Of a stretch of DNA of 64,000 nt, positions 19,044 to 26,987 are shown piece after piece. The translations under genes and the position numbers were made by a program. The stretch's first letter is position 1. Each line of letters begins with the position of its first letter. The stretch lies in contig NZ_CP019285.1 of assembly GCF_000226975.2 (NCBI RefSeq), forward strand, positions 124,001-188,000, written 5' to 3'. The notes under the pieces are model-generated. The model was given only the letters and a program-made list of their open reading frames with translations, was not told the DNA's origin and made no database searches. The stretch comes from Halobiforma lacisalsi AJ5. GTDB lineage: Archaea > Halobacteriota > Halobacteria > Halobacteriales > Natrialbaceae.

Positions 19044-19505
19044 ATGGCGATCCCCCCCGAAGCGAAACGACGACTCGAGGAGGAACCCCGAGTGGCGCAC
19101 TTCGGTACCTGCGCGGACGGTCGACCACACGTCGCGCCCGTCTGGTTCCGATACGCCGGTCACGAAGAGGAAAAGGAGGTCGATGGCGACGAAATCGAGG
19201 GACACGACGGCGATAGTGAGAAACGAAACTCCACGGACGACCGCCTCGAGATCGTGACCACCGGCCGAAAACTGGAGAACGTCCGGGACAATCCCCGCGT
19301 CGCGCTCTCGATCCAGGCCGACGAGGGGGGCGAACCCCGGTGGGCGCTCACGCTACTCGGGACAGCGACCGTCGTCGACGACGAGGAGCGATCAGCCGCG
19401 GCGCGTCGACGGATCCACGAGCGCTACGACGCGGATCCCGACGCCTACGAGGAGAACGTGCTGGTCCGGATCGAGATCGGGACTGCGAACTACCGGACGT
19501 ACTGA
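19044..19505 (+). CDS. Pyridoxamine 5'-phosphate oxidase-fold protein
   Basis: Flavin-binding split-barrel protein of 153 residues. Family signatures include RVAHFGTCADGRPHVAPVWF at the N-terminus, KLENVRDNPRVALSI in the middle and WALTLLGTATVVDD on the core strand. An acidic insertion (about residues 40-65, rich in Glu, Asp and Gly) separates the first two blocks and is haloarchaea-like. FMN, F420 or haem ligands are all possible for this fold, so no reaction is assigned. It is divergent from the histidine kinase across 183 bp. Confidence 0.82.
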   Translation: MAIPPEAKRRLEEEPRVAHFGTCADGRPHVAPVWFRYAGHEEEKEVDGDEIEGHDGDSEKRNSTDDRLEIVTTGRKLENVRDNPRVALSIQADEGGEPRWALTLLGTATVVDDEERSAAARRRIHERYDADPDAYEENVLVRIEIGTANYRTY

Positions 19506-19599
19506 TCGCGGGCAGAACGGAGATCGATCGATCTGGGAGACGATACGCGATCCGGGGTGGTATCGGTTCCGAAAACGTCGCCGAGCTCGCGAGCCGGGA

Positions 19600-20880
19600 C
19601 TACCCGTCGAACACCCGCCAATCCTCGACGCGATCGGTCACGGCGTCGGTGAGATCCGTGAGGTAGGGGAGTCCCCAGAGCGCGACGACGACGCCGCCGA
19701 GCGTGTTGAACAGGAGGTCCGTTATCGTGTCGTGGAGGCCGTACTGGGACAGGGGCATCTCGAGGCCGGTCCCCGCCGCGACGGCGTCGAGGGCGAACTC
19801 GCCGATGTCCCAGAAGACGCCGAACGAGAGCACGAAAACCGCGACGACCCCCGGGACGAGTTCCAGCGGGAGGTGGACCTCGTCGCGGTGCTCGTCGAGG
19901 GTTCGAATCACGACGTAGCCGGTTCCGGCGACGAGCGTCGCCGAGAGGGGATGGGTCAGGTTGTGCCACCAGAACGACCGCTCGTAGACGTACACCGAGC
20001 CGACCGCGTGCAGGAACACGACCACAGTGATCCAGAGGACGAGGCCGCCGTCGAACGGGAGGCCGTAGCGACGCCGGAGCAGCGTCGGGAGAAACGAGAC
20101 CGCAAGCATCGCTGCCGCGTTCGTGATGGCCCCGGTGTCGAATGCGACGAGACCGTACGCGAGCATGGCAGCGATACCCAGCCGGAGCGTCAGGATCGCC
20201 AGGCGCGTTACTCGTCCGGACACGGGCAGGCGTTCCTCGAGCGACGGGTGGTCATCGAGGTCCGCCTCGACGGCAAACACCTGTTCCTCGATGCCGTCGA
20301 CGGGGGCCGAAACCAGTTCCTCGCCAGGAAACTTCCGGTAGTAGCGGTCGAAACAGACGCCGGCGACCAGTCCCGCGACCGAGGCAGCGATCAGGAGCCT
20401 CATCAGTTCCGCATTGCTCTCGAGCACGTCGGTTCCAGCGACGAGGTCCTGCGCCCAGGTGACCATCGCCCACGTGGCCGCGATCGACGCGGAGAGCATC
20501 GTTACGGCCGCGACGGCGACCCACCGCTCGAGTCGAACCTCGGTGAGACCGTGAAGCTCGAGGGTCAACGCGAGCGCGATCGTCGCCGCACCCGCATAGA
20601 GGAGGAGCTGTCGGGTCGGGAGGTCCGGCGCGATGACGGCCGCGACCAGCGGAACGACGGCGACGGTCGTCACTTCCCAGGGGAGGGCGGCGCGCGTCGT
20701 GCCGAGTTCGATCGCGGGCACGAGCGCGACGGTGACGACCGTCACGGCGAACAGGAGTTCGTGAACGCGTCCCTCGAGCGCTGCACCCGTGCCGACGATC
20801 GCAACGACGGCGATCGCCGCCCACGAGAGGTATGCGTTCGAGCGCTCGCCGTGGAACGCGCGGGTCGGTGTTCGGGACAT
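19600..20880 (-). CDS. Polytopic membrane protein, DUF2238/YjdF-like C-terminus
   Basis: A 426-residue integral membrane protein. The N-terminal half holds five or six hydrophobic helices, followed by a soluble loop (residues about 195-235, acidic). The C-terminal half resembles the DUF2238/YjdF family: WWHNLTHPLSATLVAGTGYV, then FGVFWDIGEFALD and YGLHDTITDLLFNTLGG. These polar residues inside helices (His-Asn, Asp-Glu, Asp-Asp) suggest a buried polar site or metal site. The start MSRTPTRAFHGERSNAYLSW was chosen at 20880; the upstream extension has no membrane-protein character and includes a heptamer repeat. Function unknown. Confidence 0.78.
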   Translation of the reverse strand: MSRTPTRAFHGERSNAYLSWAAIAVVAIVGTGAALEGRVHELLFAVTVVTVALVPAIELGTTRAALPWEVTTVAVVPLVAAVIAPDLPTRQLLLYAGAATIALALTLELHGLTEVRLERWVAVAAVTMLSASIAATWAMVTWAQDLVAGTDVLESNAELMRLLIAASVAGLVAGVCFDRYYRKFPGEELVSAPVDGIEEQVFAVEADLDDHPSLEERLPVSGRVTRLAILTLRLGIAAMLAYGLVAFDTGAITNAAAMLAVSFLPTLLRRRYGLPFDGGLVLWITVVVFLHAVGSVYVYERSFWWHNLTHPLSATLVAGTGYVVIRTLDEHRDEVHLPLELVPGVVAVFVLSFGVFWDIGEFALDAVAAGTGLEMPLSQYGLHDTITDLLFNTLGGVVVALWGLPYLTDLTDAVTDRVEDWRVFDG

Positions 20881-20984
20881 TTCGGGGAGACCGTCGGGTC
20901 GCCCGCTCGAGGTGCCGACGGATGGAGACGCCCTTAGCGCGTCCGGCGAGGAAAGACCGGGGCCTGCTATCGCTGGAGGGCCGT

Positions 20985-21024
20985 GACCCGAGACCCGAGA
21001 CCCGAGACCCGAGACCCGAGACCC
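20985..21024 (+). repeat. Heptamer tandem repeat GACCCGA
   Basis: About 5.7 perfect copies of the 7-base unit GACCCGA lie in the 146-bp gap between the membrane-protein and metalloprotease genes. A 7-bp unit would change frame with each copy if translated, so this is noncoding. It is likely a variable-number repeat. Confidence 0.8.
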
Positions 21025-21026
21025 AC

Positions 21027-21902
21027 TCAGTCGAGTATCGCCGCGAGATTCTCGTCCCACAGGCACGGACGAAAGAGGAAGTCGTACCCGGTACCGTCCC
21101 GGACGTTCGAGAGTCCCTCCCGCAGTTTCGCCCACTCACCGTCGGTCAGGTCGAGCCGATCCCCGGTCCCCATCACGCCGTCGTTGGCGGGATCGTCGGC
21201 GTGACAGAGCGCGAGGTGTGCAAGTTCGTGGAGGACGAGTCGTGCCTCCGCCTCCCGGTCGTCCCGGTCGGTGACGACCGCACGATTGCCGAGGCTGAAC
21301 CCGTTGACGTAGCCGTCACGGTCGAGGCCGCCCCCGATCAGGTCCATCCAGCGGCTGTAGATCCGCCCTTCGTACGGCCCCTCGTCGGTTCCCGGGACTA
21401 CGATCAACTGGAGCGCGACGTCCTCCAGCGACGGTTCGATCTCCTCCCGGTAGAAACTGTGTACGCCCCAGAGGAGGCCGCCGACGGACAGCCCGTAGCG
21501 GTCGGCGACCGTCTCGAGGTCGTACCGCCGTGGGTACTCGAGCCACTGTGCGTGGATGCCGTTGTCGCGAAACAGGTCGACGATCGTCCGCTCGGTCGCC
21601 GTCGAAATCGTCGCGTCCCCGACGTACCGAACGTCGATCAGGAGGTCCCGACGCCCCGGCTCGAGGCCCTCGAACTGGTGGCTCCCGAAGATCGACTCGA
21701 GTCGCGCGTGGAACTCCGCGGATCGTTTCCGGTGATCGGGGATGCCGTCGGCGTCGGCGTCGCTGGCGACGGTCCGGCTTCGAACGGCGCTTCCGACGCC
21801 GCCGAGGGCCGAGACGGCACCGACCGTGCCGACGGCACGGAGGAGGGTTCGCCTGGGGTGGCGCCGCCAGCGACCGTCGTCCGCGTCTCGCCGGCCACCC
21901 AT
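21027..21902 (-). CDS. Putative secreted zinc metalloprotease (Tat signal)
   Basis: Protein of 291 residues. The N-terminus has paired arginines (RWRRHPRRTLLR) followed by a hydrophobic stretch, consistent with a Tat-type export signal. The mature part contains HELAHLALCHADD near residue 225, where HExxH followed by a further His and Asp fits a zinc metalloprotease (gluzincin/metzincin-like), and a downstream GVMG that could be a Met-turn. The family is not known to me and substrate is unknown. The segment ADADGIPDHR resembles a calcium-binding thrombospondin-3-like loop. It is adjacent to the S9 peptidase gene on the same strand. Confidence 0.72.
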   Translation of the reverse strand: MGGRRDADDGRWRRHPRRTLLRAVGTVGAVSALGGVGSAVRSRTVASDADADGIPDHRKRSAEFHARLESIFGSHQFEGLEPGRRDLLIDVRYVGDATISTATERTIVDLFRDNGIHAQWLEYPRRYDLETVADRYGLSVGGLLWGVHSFYREEIEPSLEDVALQLIVVPGTDEGPYEGRIYSRWMDLIGGGLDRDGYVNGFSLGNRAVVTDRDDREAEARLVLHELAHLALCHADDPANDGVMGTGDRLDLTDGEWAKLREGLSNVRDGTGYDFLFRPCLWDENLAAILD

Positions 21903-22031
21903 AACGTGGGAAACTGATCAGCTGGGCCGACGTTGTTCTGTGCGTGTATTAATTCACGCTTTACGTGTCCGGCGGGCCGGGATGGGATCGAGGGAGAACG
22001 GCCGGCCCGGGACGCCGTCCAGTACCAGGAC

Positions 22032-23906
22032 TCAGACGTGGTCCGCGAGGAAGTCGGCGATCCGCTCGAACTGCTCGATCCGGTTCTCGAGTTTCGTGGT
22101 GTGGTGGCCCTCGTCCTCGAAGATACACGTCTCGACGGGGACGCCCTGTTCGTCGACCGCATCGGCGATCTGGCGGGCCTCGCCGACCGGGACGCGCGGA
22201 TCGTTGGCCCCGTGCTGGACGAACAGCGGACACTCGATCCGGTCGACCTCGTTGATCGGGCTGATCGACTCGAGGAACTCGCGGTCCGCTTCGAGCGAGC
22301 CGTACTCGGCCTCGCGGTGAGACTGGCGGTAGTCGCCCGTGTTCTCGAGGAAGGTGGTCCAGTCGGCGATGCCGACGAAGTCGACGGCGGCCGCCCAGAG
22401 ATCCGGGTACTCGGTGATGCTGGCGAGCACCATGAATCCGCCGTAGGACCGACCGTAACAGACGACCCGGTCGTCGTCGATCGCTGGCTGTTCGCGGAGC
22501 CACTCGACGCCTGCCGCGATGTCCCGGACCGAATCCATGCGCTTCTCGACGTCGTCGAGGGCGGCGTACTCGCGACCGTAGCCGGAGGAACCGCGGACGT
22601 TCGGTTCGAAGAACGCGTACCCCCGATCGAGGAAGTACTGGCGAACGGGCCGGTTCCGCCAGGACGGACGGCGCTGGGAGTGGGGGCCGCCGTGGATGTC
22701 GACGATCACGGGGACCTCCTCCCCCGGTCCCGGTCCCGGTCCCGGTCTCGGTCCGGTCCCCGGTTCCGCCCCCTCGGGCAGCGTGAAAAACGCCGGAATC
22801 TCCCGCCCGTCGAACGTCTCGTACCGGATCAGGTCGGGTTCGTGGTACTCCTCGAGCGGGACGCCGCCCGCGGAGGGGACCGTCCAGCGTTCGGCCTCGA
22901 GAGCGCCATCTGGTTCCTCGAGTCCCGTCAGATCGACGACGTAGATCGAGTAGTTCAGGTTCGTCGAAGAGACGGTCGCCGCCAGGCGCTCGCCCGCCGG
23001 CCCGATCGTCAGTTCGGACGCGACGCCGTCGGGGACCCCGACTTCCGATGCCGCGGCGTCGGTCGCACCCTGGAGTCGGCCGGCGTACAGTTCCGAGTAG
23101 CCGTCGACGTTCCGGGTGTACGCGAGCCGTCCGGTGTCGGCGTCGAGCGCGAACCCGTCGATGCTCCGATCGCCGCCCGAGCGAACTGTCTCGACCGCGA
23201 GCGACTCGAGGTCGATCCGGACCAGTTCGAGCGTGTCGCTGCTGGCGTCGCTCGCGCAGTAGATCGCGTCGCCGTCCGGGCCGAACGTCGGGTCCTCGTA
23301 TCGGACGTCCCCCTCGTGTGGCGTGACGTGGCGGCGCTCGCCCGTCTCGAGGTCGAGGACGGAGAGGTCGGCGTCGGAACTGGCGTGGGCCTCGAAGAGC
23401 AGCAGTCGCTCGCCCTCGGGGCCCCAGTCGGCGACCTGCAGGCGGCCGTCACCCTCGAAGACGGGGGCCGGATCCCTGGACGAGTCGGCGGACCAGTCGT
23501 CGCCCCTGATCACGTAGACGTCGAAGGCCGCGGCGCAACGTCGGTTGGCCGTGAACGCGATCCGTTCGCCGTCGGGGCTCCAGCCGCCCCACGTGTGGAT
23601 CGCGTCCGGTCGGTCGGTCAGCCGTTCGATCGCGCCGTCGTCGGGGTCGCAGACGAATAGCTGGTCGCGCTCGTTCGCCCCCGCATCCTTCCCGAAGGCG
23701 ATCCGCTGGCCGTCGGGCGACCACGAGACGAACGACACCCGCTCGTCGTAGAACGTCCGCTGGGTCGGCCAGCCGCGGGGCTCCTCGAGGGTCCAGACCT
23801 GCATTGTTCCGGTCGTGTCGGCGAGGAAGCCGAGTCGACCGTCGGGTCCGATCGTCGGCGTCGTCGTTCCCCTCGCGCTCAGATAGGATCGGAGGTCGCG
23901 CGTCAT
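22032..23906 (-). CDS. S9-family prolyl oligopeptidase/acylaminoacyl peptidase
   Basis: Serine peptidase of 624 residues. The N-terminal 350 residues form a WD40/TolB-like beta propeller (repeated SPDGERIAF-type blocks). The C-terminal alpha/beta hydrolase domain has the nucleophile in GRSYGGFM near residue 485, the Asp in GANDPRVP near 567 and the His in EGHHTTK near 601. No signal peptide is seen, so it probably acts in the cytoplasm on short peptides. A Pro-Gly repeat (about residues 385-400) is encoded by a slippage-prone GGTCCC-like tract. The ATG at 23906 was chosen because the upstream in-frame extension is low complexity. Confidence 0.9.
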   Translation of the reverse strand: MTRDLRSYLSARGTTTPTIGPDGRLGFLADTTGTMQVWTLEEPRGWPTQRTFYDERVSFVSWSPDGQRIAFGKDAGANERDQLFVCDPDDGAIERLTDRPDAIHTWGGWSPDGERIAFTANRRCAAAFDVYVIRGDDWSADSSRDPAPVFEGDGRLQVADWGPEGERLLLFEAHASSDADLSVLDLETGERRHVTPHEGDVRYEDPTFGPDGDAIYCASDASSDTLELVRIDLESLAVETVRSGGDRSIDGFALDADTGRLAYTRNVDGYSELYAGRLQGATDAAASEVGVPDGVASELTIGPAGERLAATVSSTNLNYSIYVVDLTGLEEPDGALEAERWTVPSAGGVPLEEYHEPDLIRYETFDGREIPAFFTLPEGAEPGTGPRPGPGPGPGEEVPVIVDIHGGPHSQRRPSWRNRPVRQYFLDRGYAFFEPNVRGSSGYGREYAALDDVEKRMDSVRDIAAGVEWLREQPAIDDDRVVCYGRSYGGFMVLASITEYPDLWAAAVDFVGIADWTTFLENTGDYRQSHREAEYGSLEADREFLESISPINEVDRIECPLFVQHGANDPRVPVGEARQIADAVDEQGVPVETCIFEDEGHHTTKLENRIEQFERIADFLADHV

Positions 23907-24061
23907 GCACGGGTTGGCGAACCCCACCCGTTTGAAACCCTGGGTGTCGGCTGGGGGTTCGGATTCGCCGACGGCGGGCTTCGGCGGTCGTTCCCCTGAT
24001 CGAGGTACCCTGCTCGCCAAGGAATTAGGGGATCGGTAACACCCAACAAATCAGTGGTCCG

Positions 24062-24480
24062 ATGGCGACGCACGAAAGCGGCGGAACCGACCGCGTACTC
24101 GAGACCAGTTTCGGCGAGCGCTTCGAGATCCGGGAGACCGGAGCCGAGACCGAGGGCGAACTGGTCAGGATCGACACCTGCCTCGACCCGGGCGTGCGAC
24201 GCCCGCTTCACAGCCATCCGAAACAGGACGAACGGTTCGTCGTCCGCGAGGGGATGCTCGAGGCGGGCGTGGAGGCGACGGGAAACGGCTGCTCGAGGCG
24301 GGCGAGGAAGCGACTCTGCCCGCCGGGGCGCCCCACACCTTTTGGAATCACCACGGTGGCGAACGCGAAGTGCGGTTCACGACCGATCATCGGCCGGCGC
24401 TGCGGTTCGACGAGTTCGTTCGGGTGATGATCGCGTTAGACCGCGAGGGCCGCCTCGGCGCCGGCGGCATACCGGCGTAG
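24062..24480 (+). pseudogene. Cupin-domain gene with a frameshift
   Basis: The first frame encodes MATHESGGTDRVLETSFGER, then DPGVRRPLHSHPKQDERFVV, with the cupin His-x-His. Near 24275-24285 the frame must change to read RLLEAGEEATLPAGAPHTFW, the second cupin motif with another His. A single missing G in the run ACGGGAAACGG would explain it. Downstream of the motif the shifted frame continues to a stop at 24478-24480, shorter than expected. Either a recent mutation inactivated the gene or the assembly has an error at a homopolymer. The intact product would be a small beta-barrel, metal-binding, of unknown role. Confidence 0.65.
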
Positions 24481-24608
24481 ATCACGGCGGAATCGGAAAC
24501 CCGAGTTCCGTCGCGATCGATCCAGGCCAGTTCCGCGTCGATCCCGTTGCGCGCCGCGGTGTACAGCGACTCGTTGGCAGCGGCCCACGGCAGTGAACCT
24601 GCCGGTAT
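24436..24608 (-). pseudogene. Possible remnant of a carboxylate-amine/glutamate-cysteine ligase C-terminus
   Basis: On the minus strand a 55-codon frame reads LPWAAANESLYTAARNGIDA then ELAWIDRDGTRV. A frameshift leads to RRDLRRYAAGAEAALAV and a stop. The pattern resembles the C-terminus of GCS2/YbdK-type ligases (NxWRAARYGLDAEL, then a D-G turn and a final helix), but this is from memory and tentative. There is no start and no remaining body. It overlaps the 3' end of the broken cupin gene, suggesting a recombination scar. Confidence 0.3.
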
Positions 24609-25090
24609 TCACCGCCAAGGAATGCGTACGCTCGTGGCACCGGTCCGGGAACTGGCCACCTTATATGGTATTATGAGATTATAGTCATTCCTCGCAAAGA
24701 TATATATGGGACCAAATGACAAGCGATAGCATGGCTCAAACGATGAAAGAGGTCTCGCACACACCGCCACACGGAAAAGCACCGACGGACGTCTGGAAAC
24801 GAGGGCGAGAAGAGGAGCAGTAGGACCCATCAGGTTCCGTCGCGTCGGAACCGATCTCGAGACGTCCGATGCCCGGTAGCTGCGGCACTCCCGGTCTACG
24901 AGGTCGCTTGCAGTACCCGGCCCACGGCGTAATTCGATCGAAACTGGGGCCGGTCGCTGCCGGGAACCGCGACGCCATCGGGTAAGTAGCGGCCGGAGAA
25001 TAGCGTTCTCGGGTGCGGCTGTATTGGACCTCGTCGCCCAAATTCGACTGGACGTACCGTTTTGAATCTCGGGAGCGTACGAGCCCGTAG
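24481..25090. other. Mostly noncoding stretch with AT-rich promoter
   Basis: This 610-bp stretch holds the end of the ligase remnant, an AT-rich segment at 24660-24710 with the TATA-like ATATATA at about 24701-24707, and a 30-codon ORF. From 24824 to 25090 I see no convincing gene on either strand; the long frames there are low-similarity shadows. Confidence 0.6.
24731..24823 (+). CDS. Leaderless 30-aa micro-ORF
   Basis: ATG at 24731 opens a 30-residue ORF, MAQTMKEVSHTPPHGK then APTDVWKRGREEEQ, ending in TAG. The TATA-like ATATATA is centred near 24704, 27 nt upstream, so a leaderless transcript would start at or next to this ATG. The peptide is charged, without hydrophobic segment or Cys, and ends in a strongly charged tail. 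I do not recognise it. The strong promoter is the main evidence for expression. Confidence 0.5.
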   Translation: MAQTMKEVSHTPPHGKAPTDVWKRGREEEQ

Positions 25091-25486
25091 ATGGACGCCG
25101 AACGCTGGTGGCCACCGTTCGTCGAGGTCGTGGCCATCGTCTGGATCGCGCTGTTCGTCGTCGACGTCGCGGTCACGTTCGAGGTGCTCGTCGTCTCCGA
25201 GACGGTCGCCTCGACGGTCCGTACCGTCCTGCAGTGGCTCCTCGTCGTCTTCCTCCTCGACGTCGCGCTCCTCTATCGGTGGTCGGAGAAGGGGCCGCGG
25301 GCGTTCGTCCGTGCAAACTGGTTTCTCATTCTGACCGTCGTTCCGTGGTTCCGGCCGTTCCGGCTGCTCCGGATCGGTCGGTCGATCCGCGCGCTCCGGC
25401 TGCTGACCGGCTCACGACGGGTCGGCTCGTTCCTCAACAAGGTCCGTGGGAAGTGCCACAGCCTGTGGTGCCGACTGCGCGACTGA
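25091..25486 (+). CDS. Ion-channel-like small membrane protein
   Basis: Protein of 131 residues with three to four hydrophobic segments (about 9-30, 38-60, 72-85) and an S4-like amphipathic helix near residues 82-100, WFRPFRLLRIGRSIRALRLL, in which Arg recurs about every third residue. This recalls the voltage-sensor part of archaeal cation-channel relatives, but no pore helix or TVGYG filter is present. Function unknown; it may be a sensor or regulator. Its 3' end overlaps the convergent DUF389 gene by 75 bp. The ATG at 25091 is the only good start. Confidence 0.6.
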   Translation: MDAERWWPPFVEVVAIVWIALFVVDVAVTFEVLVVSETVASTVRTVLQWLLVVFLLDVALLYRWSEKGPRAFVRANWFLILTVVPWFRPFRLLRIGRSIRALRLLTGSRRVGSFLNKVRGKCHSLWCRLRD

Positions 25487-26845
25487 ACTCCTCGCCGAGC
25501 GGGGCAGCCACTCGTCGAGCGGCCACCACGCGCTTTGCCCGTCGTCGGTGTCGATTGGCGCCGCGCGCTGGTAGTCCACGAACCGAACGTCCACGTGGAC
25601 GGCCCGGTTCGTCCGGGTATCGATCTCGGTTCGCAGATCCGCCGCCAGTTCCTCGTGCTCGAGACCGCTCGTGCGCCCCACGGTCACCGTCACCGCGACC
25701 TCGTCGCTGAACGCGCTCCCGTCGTTGTACTCGGTCTCGACGCCGACGAGTTCCAGCGTACTGTACTCGGGTTCCTCGAGCACGTCCTGCACTTCGTTGT
25801 TCACCTGCTGTTCGAAGACGAGGTGCTGGTACGTCCCGAGAACGGTCAGCGCGACGACGACCAGAAACAGGAGGACGATGAGAGCGTACGCGCCCGTACG
25901 GAGCGAGACGGCGGCGTTCTCGCGGACGTCACGGATGACCGACGAGCGGTAGCCGAGCGCGATGAGCGTGAGGTACGCGGTGAGATTGATGAACACGATG
26001 TTCATCAGGAGCAGGACGATGCCACCGGCGACGAGGAGCGGGTCACCCCAGGCCGTCCCGATGCCGGCCGCGGCGGCGGCAGGGACGATGGCCGCCGCGA
26101 CGGCGACGCCGGCGAGGGAGACGGGGAGGTCGGTCGCGAGCGCGAGCGCGCCGGCGAACCCGGCTGCGATGGCGATGACGAGCGTCAGGAGGTTCGGCGT
26201 GGCGAACGCACCCACCTGTCCGACGCGACCGACGTCCAGCGTCGGTTGAACGAACCCGGTCTGCTGTAAGAAGATGCTCATCACGACCGCGCCGACGTAC
26301 GCGACGACGAGCCCCGTCACCTGCGACGTGGCGCTGTCGACGACCATCCCGCGGTCGCTGATGACGGCGCCGGCGCTCGCGGAGAGCGTCGATCCCGCAA
26401 AGGGGGCGATCACCATGGCGCCGACGATGACGATGGCGGAGTCGAGCAGGAGACCGCCGACCGCGACGATCGCGCTCGCGATCGCGAACGCGAGGTACGT
26501 GGCGGTATCGGGCGTCAGGTCCTCAGCGCGCTCGCGGATCTCGGCGTGGGAGGCGCCCCGCTCGCCTTTCGGCCCCTCGACGTACCGGTCGGTTAACTCG
26601 TCGACGTTCGGGACGGTAGCCCGGTCCACCTCGGTGACGACGGTGTACGTGTCCTCGTCGAGTCCCGCGTCGTACAGTCGCTCGAGGACCGTATCCACGG
26701 CGCCGGACGGGACGGGAACCTCCGCCAGACTCCCGTCCCGATGATCGTCCGCATCGCTGAAGACGTATTCGACCTCCATCTCCGAGAGGGTCTCTCGCAC
26801 CGCGTCGTGATCGTCGGCGGGAACAAAAACGCGAACGAGTCGCAT
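25412..26845 (-). CDS. TIGR00341/DUF389 membrane protein, paralogue A
   Basis: Protein of 477 residues. A ferredoxin-like N-terminus (MRLVRVFVPADDHDAVRETL) precedes RAEDLTPDTATYLAFAIASA and a membrane domain of six or seven helices containing DSAIVIVGAMVIAPFAGSTL, the family signature. A C-terminal soluble domain follows (about residues 350-440), then a low-complexity tail. The role is unknown; the fold is often near transport or stress genes. A second copy lies at 33546-34865. The 3' end overlaps the convergent channel-like gene. Confidence 0.88.
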   Translation of the reverse strand: MRLVRVFVPADDHDAVRETLSEMEVEYVFSDADDHRDGSLAEVPVPSGAVDTVLERLYDAGLDEDTYTVVTEVDRATVPNVDELTDRYVEGPKGERGASHAEIRERAEDLTPDTATYLAFAIASAIVAVGGLLLDSAIVIVGAMVIAPFAGSTLSASAGAVISDRGMVVDSATSQVTGLVVAYVGAVVMSIFLQQTGFVQPTLDVGRVGQVGAFATPNLLTLVIAIAAGFAGALALATDLPVSLAGVAVAAAIVPAAAAAGIGTAWGDPLLVAGGIVLLLMNIVFINLTAYLTLIALGYRSSVIRDVRENAAVSLRTGAYALIVLLFLVVVALTVLGTYQHLVFEQQVNNEVQDVLEEPEYSTLELVGVETEYNDGSAFSDEVAVTVTVGRTSGLEHEELAADLRTEIDTRTNRAVHVDVRFVDYQRAAPIDTDDGQSAWWPLDEWLPRSARSSVAQSAPQAVALPTDLVEERADPS

Positions 26846-26965
26846 ACCGATCGATCGGCCGACACGCCATTTACTAACGGCCTACTACGGACCGTAATCG
26901 CGAGCATATGCGGCTACGCGCTCGAGGCCGACCCCCCAAATGAGCACGGAGAAACCATTATAGTA

Positions 26966-26987
26966 GCCCCCCGTGGTAGCGGGGGGC
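26966..26987 (+). promoter_or_regulatory. GC-rich hairpin at start of phosphotransferase gene
   Basis: GCCCCCCG (26966-26973) and CGGGGGGC (26980-26987) form a perfect 8-bp inverted repeat with loop TGGTAG. It lies between the TATA-like ATTATAG (about 26957-26963) and the favoured GTG start at 26988, so a protein bound here, or the hairpin itself, could affect initiation. Confidence 0.4.

Noticed and set aside
19904-19925. tRNA-like GTTCGAATC sequence
   Set aside because: It lies inside the polytopic membrane protein gene and no acceptor or anticodon stems can be built around it.
24609-25176. Minus-strand frames across 24.6-25.2 kb
   Set aside because: They read through promoter-like AT-rich DNA with Ser/Arg-rich composition and no motif.
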